DNA of 64,000 nucleotides, taken from NCBI GenBank assembly GCA_001704765.1, contig MBFK01000061.1, positions 186,001-250,000 on the forward strand, given 5' to 3'. The translations under genes and the position numbers were made by a program. Under the pieces are notes generated by a model. The model had not been told where the DNA came from. It searched no databases and saw only the letters and a program-made list of their open reading frames with translations. The DNA comes from Sinorhizobium shofinae (GTDB lineage Bacteria; Pseudomonadota; Alphaproteobacteria; Rhizobiales; Rhizobiaceae). Below are positions 10,649 through 19,848 of this stretch, piece after piece (position 1 is the first letter of the stretch; each line of letters begins with the position of its first letter).

Positions 10649-11266
10649 TCATTCGATATCTGAATCTTCGTCTTCGAAGTTTTCGTTGGCGGCATGCGCC
10701 GCCTTCGCCTTCTTGTCGGCTGCCAGCGCGTCGCGAATCAGGTCGTCGGTCAGGATCAGCCGTGCTTCCGAAATGGCGGTGAACGGGATGGCGACGACGG
10801 CCTCTTCGCCATAGGCGGGCTGGTCGCGCTCAAGGCGGAAACCCTCCTCGTCCACCGACACGATCTTGCCGCGGAAGCGCTTGCGCCCATCGACCATGAT
10901 CGAAGTCTCGCACTTCATCAGATGGCCCTGCCAACGGACGAAATCGGACTTGCGCACCATCGGGCGATCGATGCCCGGCGACGACACTTCGAGATGATAC
11001 GCCTTGTCGATCGGATCTTCCACATCGAGAACCGGCGAAATGGCCTTGGAGACGTCCTCGCAATCCTCGACGGTCATGGTGCCGTCGTTGCGCTCGGTCA
11101 TGATCTGCAGCGTCAGGCCGTTCTGGCCGGACATGCGCACACGTACCAGGCGGAAACCCATCTGAACGAGCACAGGCTCGATGATGTCGGCAATGCGCCG
11201 ATCGAGGCCGGTTTCGGTGATCAGCCGCGGTTCATTTGCAGTTTCAGCCGTTGTCGGATCGGACAA
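10649..11266 (-). CDS. rimP: Ribosome maturation factor
   Basis: A 205-residue 30S maturation factor. It has the conserved core [20 protein letters not shown] of RimP, followed by an SH3-like C-terminal domain and an acidic tail typical of alphaproteobacteria. It is the first gene of the rimP-nusA-ylxR-infB operon and ends 46 bases before nusA. An attenuator-like hairpin stands in its leader. Confidence 0.97.
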   Translation of the reverse strand: MSDPTTAETANEPRLITETGLDRRIADIIEPVLVQMGFRLVRVRMSGQNGLTLQIMTERNDGTMTVEDCEDVSKAISPVLDVEDPIDKAYHLEVSSPGIDRPMVRKSDFVRWQGHLMKCETSIMVDGRKRFRGKIVSVDEEGFRLERDQPAYGEEAVVAIPFTAISEARLILTDDLIRDALAADKKAKAAHAANENFEDEDSDIE

Positions 11267-11294
11267 ACGATCATCTCCTCATCGGACCGGCTAA

Positions 11295-11328
11295 TAAAAA
11301 AGAGCGGGTCCTGTCGGGGCCCACTCTT
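11295..11328 (-). promoter_or_regulatory. Attenuator-like terminator in the rimP leader
   Basis: On the minus strand AAGAGTGGGCCC pairs with GGACCCGCTCTT (one mismatch, one wobble) and runs directly into TTTTT, about 30 bases before the rimP ATG. No gene upstream on this strand needs a terminator, because the next gene is divergent, so it acts on the operon's own leader. I recall an Rfam family called rimP leader, a predicted alphaproteobacterial attenuator; membership was not tested. Confidence 0.7.
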
Positions 11329-11355
11329 CATCTACCGATCAAGAATTTGAGGGTC

Positions 11356-11384
11356 ATATACGCTTCATCGCCGGAAATTGCAAG
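11356..11384 (-). promoter_or_regulatory. Promoter of the rimP-nusA-infB operon
   Basis: The minus strand reads CTTGCA, 17 bases, GTATAT, close to the S. meliloti housekeeping consensus CTTGAC-N17-CTATAT. Transcription should start near 11349, giving a leader of about 80 bases that contains the hairpin at 11295-11328. Confidence 0.65.
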
Positions 11385-11523
11385 GCTTGCGGCAGCTCCA
11401 GCCGGCAAACGACGCAAATCGCGACAAAGCTTAGCCAATGGCAAGTTTAAGCGGCTGGCGTGCCGCATTTCGAGGGTTATAACGAAGCTCTAAGATCAGC
11501 ATGGGCAACGAAAGAGACCCGAG

Positions 11524-13152
11524 GTGACGAACCGTATATCGCCGCTGGCCCCCTTCCGACACGATACCTTCCGGATCATCTGGATCGCCAGCCTCGCTTC
11601 CAATTTCGGCGGACTGATCCAGGCTGTGGGTGCCGCCTGGCTGATGACGTCGATCTCCCAATCGGTGAACATGGTGGCGCTGGTGCAGGCCTCGATCTCG
11701 CTGCCGATCATGCTCTTCTCGCTGGTCTCCGGCGCGCTTGCCGACAATTTCGACCGACGACGGATCATGCTCGTCGCACAGGTCTTCATGCTTGCCGTTT
11801 CGGCGCTGCTGACGGTCTGTGCCTATTTCGGGCTCATCACGCCGTGGCTGCTCTTGCTCTTCACCTTCCTGATCGGCTGCGGCACGGCGCTCAACAACCC
11901 GTCCTGGCAGGCTTCGGTCGGCGACATGGTTCCGCGCAACGACCTACCGGCGGCGGTCGCGCTGAACAGCATGGGCTTCAACATCACCCGCAGCGTCGGC
12001 CCGGCGATCGGCGGCGCCATCGTCGCTGCTGCCGGGGCCGCCGCTGCCTTCGCGGTCAACACGCTCAGCTATTTCGCGATCCTGTTCGCGCTTTCCCGCT
12101 GGCGGCCGAGCATTCCCCAGAGCGCGCTGCCGCGCGAGAAGCTCGGCCGGGCGGTTTCGGCCGGCCTTCGCTATGTGGCGATGTCGCCCAATATCGGCAA
12201 GGTGCTGTTGCGCGGCTTCGCCTTCGGCCTTTCGGCAAGCGCAATCCTCGCGCTCCTGCCGCTCGTCGCCCGCGACCTCGTCGGCGGCGGACCGCTCACC
12301 TACGGCATCATGCTCGGCGCCTTCGGCCTCGGCGCGATCGGCGGCGCCTTGCTTAGCGCCAGGCTTCGGGAGCTCCTGTCAAGTGAGGCGATCGTGCGCT
12401 GCGCCTTCGCCGGCTTCGCTACAAGCGCGATCGTGACGGCGCTCAGCACCGCGGCCTGGCTCACCTCGCTCGTGCTACTCGTCTCCGGCGCCTCATGGGT
12501 GCTGGCCCTGTCGCTGTTCAACACCACGGTGCAACTCTCGACGCCGCGATGGGTGGTCGGCCGAGCGCTCTCCCTCTACCAGACGACGACCTTCGGCGGC
12601 ATTGCCGGAGGCAGCTGGCTCTGGGGCGTCGCAGCCGAACAGTACGGCGCTTCGAATGCACTCATCGGCTCCTGTCTTCTCATGCTAGCCGGCATCGCAA
12701 TCGGCCTACGCTTCGCGCTGCCGGAGTTCACATCGCTGAATCTCGACCCGCTCAACCGCTTCAACGAGCCGCTGCTCGCCCTCGACCTGAAGCCCCGCAG
12801 CGGTCCTATCGTCGTGATGATCGACTACGAGATCGACGAGCCTGACATCCCCGAATTCCTGACGACCATGGCGGAGCGGCGCCGCATCCGCATCCGCGAC
12901 GGGGCAGGCCATTGGGCGCTGATGCGCGACCTCGAAAACCCGACGACCTGGACGGAGACCTACCACGTGCCGACCTGGGTCGAATATGTCCGCCACAACC
13001 AGCGCCGCACGCAGGCCGACGCCGCCGTCGGCGACAAGCTGACGGCACTGCACTGCGGCGCTGAGCCTCCGCGCGTCCACCGGCTAATCGAGCGCCAGAC
13101 GATCGTTCCCGGGCATTATGAGCGCTACAAGCAGCCCGCTGAAATGCACTGA
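11524..13152 (+). CDS. MFS exporter (EntS-like) with a C-terminal soluble domain
   Basis: A 542-residue protein starting at GTG. About 400 residues form a 12-helix MFS carrier of the MFS_3/EntS type, with a cytoplasmic loop DNFDRRRIMLVAQ between helices 2 and 3. A further 130 residues (after RSGPIVVMIDYEI) form a soluble domain containing HWALMRDLENP and ending near YERYKQP. This tail resembles a ferredoxin-like or antibiotic-monooxygenase-type fold seen attached to this exporter subfamily. The substrate is unknown. It is divergent from rimP. Confidence 0.88.
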   Translation: MTNRISPLAPFRHDTFRIIWIASLASNFGGLIQAVGAAWLMTSISQSVNMVALVQASISLPIMLFSLVSGALADNFDRRRIMLVAQVFMLAVSALLTVCAYFGLITPWLLLLFTFLIGCGTALNNPSWQASVGDMVPRNDLPAAVALNSMGFNITRSVGPAIGGAIVAAAGAAAAFAVNTLSYFAILFALSRWRPSIPQSALPREKLGRAVSAGLRYVAMSPNIGKVLLRGFAFGLSASAILALLPLVARDLVGGGPLTYGIMLGAFGLGAIGGALLSARLRELLSSEAIVRCAFAGFATSAIVTALSTAAWLTSLVLLVSGASWVLALSLFNTTVQLSTPRWVVGRALSLYQTTTFGGIAGGSWLWGVAAEQYGASNALIGSCLLMLAGIAIGLRFALPEFTSLNLDPLNRFNEPLLALDLKPRSGPIVVMIDYEIDEPDIPEFLTTMAERRRIRIRDGAGHWALMRDLENPTTWTETYHVPTWVEYVRHNQRRTQADAAVGDKLTALHCGAEPPRVHRLIERQTIVPGHYERYKQPAEMH

Positions 13153-13239
13153 GGGGGCGTCGCCGCTTGTCCCTTCTCCCCGCCTGCGGGAAGAAGATGC
13201 AGGCAGGCGAATGAGGGGCCGATCCAAGTATAGGCGCTA

Positions 13240-14478
13240 TCAGCGCAGCTTCGCCGTCAGCGACGGGTCGGGGAAGCAGGTCGGCGTCAGGCCGTTCTTC
13301 GCCTGCCAGTCGCCGAGCGAGCGGCGGGTCTTGTAGCCCGGCAAGCCGTCGACCTTGCCGACATCGTAGCCGCTTGCGACCAGCGCCTTCTGCATGCCGA
13401 GCACGTCGGATCGCAGCATCTTTCCGACATCGCCCCATTCGCCTCGGAACGCGCCGCCGCCGGAGGCGATGCGGTCGGCAAGGTTGCCGATGAAGAGGGC
13501 GTAGAGATCGGAATTGTTGTATTCCTTGATCGCGTAGAAATTGGGCGTGACCACGAAGCCCGGCCCGTGCGTACCGGCCGGCACCAGCATCATGCCTGAA
13601 GCCGAACGCTCGGCGGACGGAAAGGCCTTGCCCGAGACGCGGGTGATCCCCATGCCGGCCCAATCGGCGATCGGTCGCGCCAGATCCGGTCCCTCCTGGG
13701 CGCAGGAAACGCCGCCCGGGATCGACACTTCGAAGCCCCAGTCGCGGCCGTTCTGCCAGCCCTTCTGCAAAAGATAATTGGCGATCGAGGCGAGACTGTC
13801 CGGCACGGAATTCCAGATGTCGCGGCGTCCATCGCCGTCGAAGTCCACCGCATATTTCAGGAAGCTCGAAGGCAGGAACTGAGGCTGCCCCATGGCGCCG
13901 GCCCATGAGCCGCGCATTTCCGCTTCCTTGACGTCGCCGCTCTGCAATATGTGGAGAGCCGCGATCAGCTCGCGCCGGAACAGCTCCGGCCGCGTCGACA
14001 TGAAGGCCTTGGTCGCCAGCACGTCCATGATCGGATGCGGGATCTTCGCCCGGCCGAAACCGGATTCCCGCCCCCAGATGGCAAGGACGACCGGCCCCGG
14101 AACGCCGTAGCTCCGTTCGATGCGCTTCAGCGTCGAGGCATGGGCGGAGGCGAGGCTCCGGCCCGTCGCCGCCAGGCCCTGCAGCCGCTTTTCGGAGAAA
14201 TAGGAACCGGGGGAGGAAAACTCGGCCTGGCTCTGCTTGCGCTCCTTCGCCCTCGGGAAACCGGGCGGCGCCAGATCGGGCAGATCCCAATTGAGCTTCA
14301 CATCGGCGAAGGCAGCCTTGAAGGACGCGGCGGAGACGCCGGCCTGTCGCGCCTCCGGCCAGAGATCATCCTGCAGCCATCGCCGAAACTGAGCTTCCAC
14401 GTCGGCCTTGGACGCTGCAAAGGAAGGTCCCGCCAAGGACAGGAGCGAAAGGAACAGAACAGACAGAAATCTCAGCAT
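13240..14478 (-). CDS. Lytic murein transglycosylase, MltB/SLT_2 family
   Basis: A 412-residue periplasmic enzyme that cleaves the MurNAc-GlcNAc bond to leave 1,6-anhydro-MurNAc. A signal peptide (MLRFLSVLFLSLLSLAGPSFA) precedes an SLT_2 domain with catalytic Glu138 in WGRESGFG and the GAMGQPQFLPSSF motif. A C-terminal peptidoglycan-binding domain (about 345-405, LGMQKALVASGYDVGKVDG) follows. There is no lipobox, so it is soluble. Its products could feed the amino-sugar pathway further right, though nothing links them directly. Confidence 0.93.
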   Translation of the reverse strand: MLRFLSVLFLSLLSLAGPSFAASKADVEAQFRRWLQDDLWPEARQAGVSAASFKAAFADVKLNWDLPDLAPPGFPRAKERKQSQAEFSSPGSYFSEKRLQGLAATGRSLASAHASTLKRIERSYGVPGPVVLAIWGRESGFGRAKIPHPIMDVLATKAFMSTRPELFRRELIAALHILQSGDVKEAEMRGSWAGAMGQPQFLPSSFLKYAVDFDGDGRRDIWNSVPDSLASIANYLLQKGWQNGRDWGFEVSIPGGVSCAQEGPDLARPIADWAGMGITRVSGKAFPSAERSASGMMLVPAGTHGPGFVVTPNFYAIKEYNNSDLYALFIGNLADRIASGGGAFRGEWGDVGKMLRSDVLGMQKALVASGYDVGKVDGLPGYKTRRSLGDWQAKNGLTPTCFPDPSLTAKLR

Positions 14479-14519
14479 GCGGCTCCCCGATTTGAGACGA
14501 GCGTTTGCGAAGGCTTAGG

Positions 14520-15125
14520 TTAAATTGTCGTGCGTGCCCTGAGGGCGGCCGTCAGCGTGCCTTCGTCGAGATAGTCGAGCTCGCCGCCGACGGGAACGCC
14601 ATGGGCGAGACGGGTGATTTTCACCTCCATGCCTTCGAGCTGGTCGGTGATGTAATGGGCCGTCGTCTGACCTTCGACGGTCGCGTTGACCGCGATGACC
14701 AGCTCCCGCACACCGCCCTTGGCGACGCGATCGACCAGGCCCTTGATGTTAAGGTCATCCGGCCCGATGCCGTCGAGCGGCGACAGCGTGCCGCCGAGCA
14801 CATGATAGACGGCATTCAGCGCCCCGGCCCGTTCCAGCGCCCACAGATCGGCGACGTCCTCGACGACGATGATTACCGACTGATCGCGCCGCTCGTCCGT
14901 GCAGACGGTGCAGGGATCGATCGTATCGACATTGCCGCAGCAGGAGCAGATCCGCACCTTGCGATGCGCCTCGCCCATCGCCTCGGCGAGCGGCCCGAGC
15001 AATTGCTCCTTTTTCTTGACGAGATGCAGCGCGGCGCGCCGTGCGGAACGGGGGCCGAGGCCCGGCACCTTCGCCAGGAGCTGGATGAGCTTTTCGATTT
15101 CGGGACCGGTGACTCGCTTTGCCAT
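14520..15125 (-). CDS. recR: Recombination mediator protein RecR
   Basis: A 201-residue protein with a helix-hairpin-helix ([17 protein letters not shown]), a four-cysteine zinc finger (C60, C63, C72, C75) and a Toprim domain ([15 protein letters not shown]). It loads RecA with RecF and RecO during gap repair. The usual neighbours ybaB and dnaX are close by, separated here by the LysE gene. Confidence 0.98.
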   Translation of the reverse strand: MAKRVTGPEIEKLIQLLAKVPGLGPRSARRAALHLVKKKEQLLGPLAEAMGEAHRKVRICSCCGNVDTIDPCTVCTDERRDQSVIIVVEDVADLWALERAGALNAVYHVLGGTLSPLDGIGPDDLNIKGLVDRVAKGGVRELVIAVNATVEGQTTAHYITDQLEGMEVKITRLAHGVPVGGELDYLDEGTLTAALRARTTI

Positions 15126-15175
15126 GGCCGGCTTTTAGCGCATCTCACCGACAAACGGAATCGCTTTGAAGGCGA

Positions 15176-15787
15176 TCATCGCGTGGCGATCGCGACGGCT
15201 GCGCCTGCCATCGTGCCGGCACTGGCGCGGTTGACGATCCGGACGGCACGACGGCTCTTCAGGAACTGCCGCGCCTTGGCCGCCATCACCACCCAGGCGA
15301 GGTCGATCGCTACCAGCACGACGAACATCGTGGCGACAAGCTCCGTCCAACCAAGCAAGGTAACCGAGCCGAGATCGATGATCGACGGCAGCAGTGCCAC
15401 GTAGAACATCATGATCTTGGGATTGCCGAGCGTAATCGTCAGGCCGGCAAGGAACATCTTCGATGCCGATCTTGCTTCCGGCAGGTTGTGGCTCGGCAAT
15501 GCCGGCTCGGCCGACCACATCTTCCAGGCAAGGAAGAGAAGATAGACGACGCCCGCCCATTTGATGACGACGAACATCCAATGGAAGGTCTCGGCGATCG
15601 CCGCCAGGCCGGCAACGGCAAAGGAAAGCCAGATCGCCTCGCCAACCCACATTGCAAAGAGGAATGGCAGCACGTCACGCGCACCCTTCGCAAGGACGCG
15701 CGCGACGAGCGCGGCGATGCTGGGTCCCGGCGATCCGGCAGCGATCAACAGCGCGCCCGCAAAGACGAGCAGCGACGCGACGGTCAT
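15176..15787 (-). CDS. LysE/RhtB family amino-acid exporter
   Basis: A 203-residue inner-membrane exporter with about six helices. It opens with MTVASLLVFAGALLIAAGSP and has the family motif SPGPSIAALVARVLAKG. The ATG at 15787 follows GGGGAGGAGAGTGCC, so I reject the 11-residue upstream extension. Substrates in this family are amino acids or homoserine lactones; the sequence does not say which. It lies between recR and ybaB, two genes that are often adjacent, so it is probably an insertion. Confidence 0.9.
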   Translation of the reverse strand: MTVASLLVFAGALLIAAGSPGPSIAALVARVLAKGARDVLPFLFAMWVGEAIWLSFAVAGLAAIAETFHWMFVVIKWAGVVYLLFLAWKMWSAEPALPSHNLPEARSASKMFLAGLTITLGNPKIMMFYVALLPSIIDLGSVTLLGWTELVATMFVVLVAIDLAWVVMAAKARQFLKSRRAVRIVNRASAGTMAGAAVAIATR

Positions 15788-15878
15788 GGCACTCTCCTCC
15801 CCCGAAAAAGCGAGCTGCAAAGTAGCACGCTTTTGCGTTCCCGCCAGCGGGAGCCAGTTCAGGCGCTCCGGCGGCCGA

Positions 15879-16202
15879 TCAGAACGGCAGCTTCATTCCC
15901 GGCGGGATCGGCAGGCCGGCGGTGAGTTCGCGGGTCTTTTCCGCCTGCACGGCCTCGGCCTTCTCCTTCGCATCCTTATGGGCGGCGACGATCAGGTCTT
16001 CGAGGATCTCGACATCGTCTTCCTTGAAGAGCGACGGGTCGATCTTCAGGCTCTTCATGTGGCCCTTGCCGTCGAGCCGGACAGTGACGAGACCGCCGCC
16101 GGACATGCCGTCGACTTCGAGCGCGGCAATCTCCGCCTGCAGCTTCTCCATCTTGGCCTGCATTTCCTTGACCTTGCCCATCATGCCGATGATGTCGCGC
16201 AT
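15879..16202 (-). CDS. YbaB/EbfC nucleoid-associated protein
   Basis: A 107-residue DNA-binding dimer beginning [20 protein letters not shown], with a long N-terminal helix and the sheet segment [19 protein letters not shown]. The start follows AAGGACAGGAGACGACG, and the upstream reading frame belongs to dnaX antiphase sequence. It is directly downstream of dnaX, as in most bacteria. Confidence 0.95.
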   Translation of the reverse strand: MRDIIGMMGKVKEMQAKMEKLQAEIAALEVDGMSGGGLVTVRLDGKGHMKSLKIDPSLFKEDDVEILEDLIVAAHKDAKEKAEAVQAEKTRELTAGLPIPPGMKLPF

Positions 16203-16263
16203 CGTCGTCTCCTGTCCTTTGGTATGTCTGCCTGAATTCAAAGCGCCGCTGCTGCGATGCGCG

Positions 16264-18144
16264 TTATTCGATGTCGTCGCCGGGCACGATATCGCCGTCC
16301 TCGGATTCGGCCGCCGCGGGGGCGAGGTTTTCGACCTCCTCTTCCGCGGCGCGAATGCGCACGTCGGTAATTCTCGCACCCGGAAAGCGCGCAAGGATCG
16401 CGGCGACGTCCGGATCCTGGCGGGCGTCGTTGACGCGCTGTTCCTGGGCACGCTGCTCGGCCTCGACAAGCGTCGGCTCACCCGGCTCGCGGCTGTAGCT
16501 GACGACCCAGTGGATGCCGGTCCATTCCTTGAGCTTGACGGCCAGCTCATTGAGCAGCGTCTTCGGCGCGTCGTCGGGAAGGTTGACGTCGAGCCTGCCG
16601 GGCTCGATATGCACGAGCCGCAAGAAGCCGCGAACCAGCGTCTTCAGCTTGATGTCACGGTTCTTTGCGCAGAGATCGGCGATGTCGCTCACCGAATTGA
16701 CCGGAACCTTCGGCTCCGCCTTCGCGGCAGCCGCGGGTGCCGGCCTCTCCTCGATGCGCCCGACGCCGATCGGTTGGGCCGCAACATCCGGAACGGCGCG
16801 CAGCATGGTGGCGCCATTGGAGGACGACCGCTGGACAGGCGCTGCCTCGACGGAGCGGGCCTGAACCGGCGGCTGACCGGCATGAGCCTGGGTGTTGCCG
16901 CCATTTCGGGCCGGCGCCGGACGACCGTCACCAGCCTCGCCGCCCGAAAGCTCGACGAGGCGCCGCGCGGCCTCTTCCGGCGAGGGAAGATGGGCGGCAT
17001 GGGCGAGCCGGATCAGCACCATCTCGGCGGCGCCGGCGGGGCGCGCCGAGCTCTCCGCCTCGGGAATGCCCTTCAAGAGCATCTGCCAGATGCGCGACAG
17101 GGTCGTGACTGCAACGCTGCCGGCGAATTCGGCGCCGCATCGGCGCTCGATCTCGCTCAAGGACTGATCATTGGCCGCCTCGGGCACATATTTCATGCGC
17201 GTCACGAGATGGGTGAAGTCGGCAAGATCGGTCAAGACGACCGTCGGATTCGCGCCCGCCTCGTATTGCGCCGCGAATTCGCCGAGCGCCGCCGCCGCGT
17301 CGCCCTTGATGATGTGCTCGAAGAGATCGACAATGCGGGCCCGGTCGGCAAGGCCGAGCATCGAGCGCACCGTTTCCATCTCGACTGAGCCGCCGCCGTG
17401 GGCGATTGCCTGGTCGAGCAGCGAGAGGCCGTCGCGCGCCGAACCCTCCGCGGCGCGGGCCACCATAGCGAGCGCTTCAGGCTCGAAGGGCACGGCCTCC
17501 TTGTTCAGGATGGTGGAGAAGAGCCTGACCAGATCGGAGGCGCTGATGCGCCTCAAGTCGAAGCGCTGGCAGCGCGACAGAACGGTGATCGGAACCTTGC
17601 GAATCTCGGTCGTGGCGAAGATGAACTTCACATGCTCCGGCGGCTCCTCGAGCGTCTTCAACAGACCGTTGAAGGCCTGGGTCGAGAGCATGTGCACTTC
17701 GTCGATGATGTAGACCTTGTAGCGCGCCGAAACGGGCCTGTAGCGCACCTGCTCGATGATCTCGCGGATGTCGTCGATGCCGGTATGGGAGGCGGCATCC
17801 ATTTCGATGACGTCGACATGGCGGCCGTCCATGATCGCCTGGCAATGCTCGCCCGGCAGGCGCAGGTCGATCGTCGGCTTGTCGATCTCGGCGGTCTTGT
17901 AGTTCAGCGCCCGCGCCAGGATGCGCGCGGTGGTCGTCTTGCCGACGCCGCGCACGCCGGTCAGCATATAAGCCTGGGCGATCCGGCCGGTCTCGAAGGC
18001 GTTGGTGAGCGTGCGCACCATCGGCTCCTGGCCGACCATAAGATCGGAGAAATCCTTGGGGCGATATTTGCGCGCCAGAACGCGGTAAGCGGCCGGTTTC
18101 TCGACGGTTGAAACTGGGGATGAAATGGGCGCTTCGTCGCTCAT
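16264..18144 (-). CDS. dnaX: DNA polymerase III subunits gamma/tau
   Basis: A 626-residue clamp-loader ATPase. The AAA+ module starts near residue 20 ([20 protein letters not shown]), with Walker [13 protein letters not shown] at 63-74, Walker [10 protein letters not shown] and sensor 1 [19 protein letters not shown]. The C-terminal half holds the tau-specific regions. The start [10 protein letters not shown] is chosen because upstream in-frame residues overlap the SRP RNA gene. The four-cysteine zinc module is mostly missing: only one Cys remains before [18 protein letters not shown]. Confidence 0.97.
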   Translation of the reverse strand: MSDEAPISSPVSTVEKPAAYRVLARKYRPKDFSDLMVGQEPMVRTLTNAFETGRIAQAYMLTGVRGVGKTTTARILARALNYKTAEIDKPTIDLRLPGEHCQAIMDGRHVDVIEMDAASHTGIDDIREIIEQVRYRPVSARYKVYIIDEVHMLSTQAFNGLLKTLEEPPEHVKFIFATTEIRKVPITVLSRCQRFDLRRISASDLVRLFSTILNKEAVPFEPEALAMVARAAEGSARDGLSLLDQAIAHGGGSVEMETVRSMLGLADRARIVDLFEHIIKGDAAAALGEFAAQYEAGANPTVVLTDLADFTHLVTRMKYVPEAANDQSLSEIERRCGAEFAGSVAVTTLSRIWQMLLKGIPEAESSARPAGAAEMVLIRLAHAAHLPSPEEAARRLVELSGGEAGDGRPAPARNGGNTQAHAGQPPVQARSVEAAPVQRSSSNGATMLRAVPDVAAQPIGVGRIEERPAPAAAAKAEPKVPVNSVSDIADLCAKNRDIKLKTLVRGFLRLVHIEPGRLDVNLPDDAPKTLLNELAVKLKEWTGIHWVVSYSREPGEPTLVEAEQRAQEQRVNDARQDPDVAAILARFPGARITDVRIRAAEEEVENLAPAAAESEDGDIVPGDDIE

Positions 18145-18191
18145 CGACCCTGCCGCTGTTCGAACTCTTGTCCCGACAGGACGGAGAAGGT

Positions 18192-18288
18192 GGGAGGCTG
18201 GCACGATGACCCGTGCCGGGGCTCGTTAGGGCTGCTTCCTTCCGGACCTGACCCGGTTGGCGAGTGGCTCGTCCACCACCAACCTCCC
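18192..18288 (-). ncRNA. ffs: 4.5S signal recognition particle RNA
   Basis: The minus strand contains GGTCAGGTCCGGAAGGAAGC, the nearly invariant SRP domain IV core that binds Ffh. The ends GGGAGGTTGG and CCAGCCTCCC pair to close a hairpin of about 97 nucleotides. It lies just upstream of dnaX on the same strand. Exact ends are estimated from the closing stem. Confidence 0.93.
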
Positions 18289-18393
18289 GGCTTCCATATC
18301 GGCAATATCTGAAGCAAATGCAAGCCAAGCCGCCAAAAAACTGCTATCGATATGCAATACAAGGCGAATCCGCTTACTGCCGAGGAGATTTTC

Positions 18394-18798
18394 TTGACCA
18401 GCTTTACGCTCGACGAGCGCCTTGAGCGCGACGGCATACCGATCGCCTCGATCGGCCTCTGCCAGATGCGCCTGATGAATGACCGCCGCTGGCCATGGCT
18501 GATCCTCATTCCCCAGCGCGCCGACGTCTCGGAAGTCTTCGAACTATCGCCGCTCGATCAGGCAATGCTGACCTTCGAGGCGAACATGGTGGCGACCGCG
18601 CTGAAGACGGTCACCGGAGCGGAGAAGATCAACATCGGTGCGCTCGGCAACATCGTCCGGCAGCTTCATGTGCATGTCATCGCCCGCCGCGAGGGCGATC
18701 CGAACTGGCCGGGTCCGGTCTGGGGCTTCGGCAAGGCCGAGCCGTGGCCGGAGGAGGAGCATCAGGCATTCGCAGCACGTATTTTGGAAAATCTCTGA
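18394..18798 (+). CDS. HIT-family hydrolase
   Basis: About 134 residues, with the histidine triad motif in QLHVHVIARREGD near the C-terminus. HIT proteins hydrolyse nucleotide phosphoramidates or dinucleoside polyphosphates. I prefer the TTG at 18394 (reading TSFTLDERLERDG), which follows CGAGGAGATTTTC, over an ATG 42 bases upstream whose extra residues look unlike the family. nudC follows two bases after the stop, so the two nucleotide hydrolases are an operon. Confidence 0.85.
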   Translation: MTSFTLDERLERDGIPIASIGLCQMRLMNDRRWPWLILIPQRADVSEVFELSPLDQAMLTFEANMVATALKTVTGAEKINIGALGNIVRQLHVHVIARREGDPNWPGPVWGFGKAEPWPEEEHQAFAARILENL

Positions 18799-18800
18799 AC

Positions 18801-19781
18801 ATGACGAAAACGATCTTCGATCTTCACAGCCCCCATCCGGAGCCAAGCACCTTCGTCGCCTTCGCGGAAAATCATCTCGATCGTCAATCGGAGCACCGCG
18901 CGGACGATTGCGTCGAGAAGGCTCTCAAGCATCCGGGCGCGCATTTCCTCGCCTTTTCCGGAGCGAAGCTGATCGTCAAGCACGACGAGAAGATCATCGA
19001 CCCGCTCTTCGCGCCCTATGAGCTCGCAGGTCTCGAACCGACGATCGACGAGGCGATCCTGCTCGGTTACCTGCCGAACGGCGAGCCGCGGCTCGCCGTG
19101 CCTTCCGGCCTGACGGAGGAGACGGTGCCGGGGCCCTTCAAGATCGCCGATGCGCGCATGCTCTACCGGCAGCAGATGCTGCCGGAGGATCTGCTCGGAC
19201 AGTTCGCGCAAGGGTCTAGCCTGATCACCTGGAACGCCAACAACCGCTTTTGCGGCCGCTGCAGCGGGCCGATGGACGGCGCGGCCGGGGGCTACCGGCG
19301 CATCTGCACGGCCTGCGGCCACATGGTCTTTCCGCGCACGGATCCGGTCGTCATCATGCTGACGGTCGATATCGAGCGCGACCTCTGCCTGTTGGGCCGC
19401 AGCCCGCATTTCGCGCCGGGCATGTATTCCTGCCTTGCCGGTTTCGTCGAGCCGGGCGAGACCATCGAGAACGCCGTGCGCCGGGAGACGCAGGAGGAAG
19501 CGGGCATCCGCATCGGCCGGGTGCGCTATCATGCCTCGCAACCCTGGCCGCTGCCCCACTCGCTGATGATCGGCTGCTACGCCGAGGCGAGATCGACCGT
19601 CATCAAGCGCGACGAGCAGGAACTCGAGGACGTGCGCTGGTTCACCCGGGCCGAGACCGAAGCGATGTTGGAACGCACCACCGGCGTCGCCGACACCGGC
19701 GACGAACATATACCGCCGCCGAAAGGTGCAATCGCCCATCAGCTCATGCGCGACTGGCTCGCTTGGCGGGAGCGAAGCTGA
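18801..19781 (+). CDS. nudC: NADH pyrophosphatase / NAD-RNA decapping Nudix hydrolase
   Basis: A 326-residue NudC. It has the zinc ribbon (CGRC and CTACG around 150-170), the Nudix box GFVEPGETIENAVRRETQEE and the downstream SQPWPLPHSLM motif (S/Q-P-W-P-F-P-x-S-L-M type) characteristic of NADH pyrophosphatases. It cleaves NAD(H) and removes NAD caps from RNA. Start ATG at 18801, two bases after the HIT gene. Confidence 0.95.
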   Translation: MTKTIFDLHSPHPEPSTFVAFAENHLDRQSEHRADDCVEKALKHPGAHFLAFSGAKLIVKHDEKIIDPLFAPYELAGLEPTIDEAILLGYLPNGEPRLAVPSGLTEETVPGPFKIADARMLYRQQMLPEDLLGQFAQGSSLITWNANNRFCGRCSGPMDGAAGGYRRICTACGHMVFPRTDPVVIMLTVDIERDLCLLGRSPHFAPGMYSCLAGFVEPGETIENAVRRETQEEAGIRIGRVRYHASQPWPLPHSLMIGCYAEARSTVIKRDEQELEDVRWFTRAETEAMLERTTGVADTGDEHIPPPKGAIAHQLMRDWLAWRERS

Positions 19782-19848
19782 GCCGGCGGGAACGGCAATC
19801 GGGTGCGGTTTTGCCCGCACCCATGCCTCCAAAAGGAAGAAGAACGCC

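Noticed and set aside
12806-14290. A long minus-strand open frame overlapping the MFS gene end and the transglycosylase
   Set aside because: The transglycosylase in another frame on the same strand has a signal peptide, catalytic motif and full domain order. This frame is arginine-rich and without motifs.
19800-19823. Hairpin after nudC (GGGTGCGG/CCGCACCC) as a terminator
   Set aside because: It is not followed by a T-run and lies just before the regulator's ribosome site, so a terminator role is not supported.
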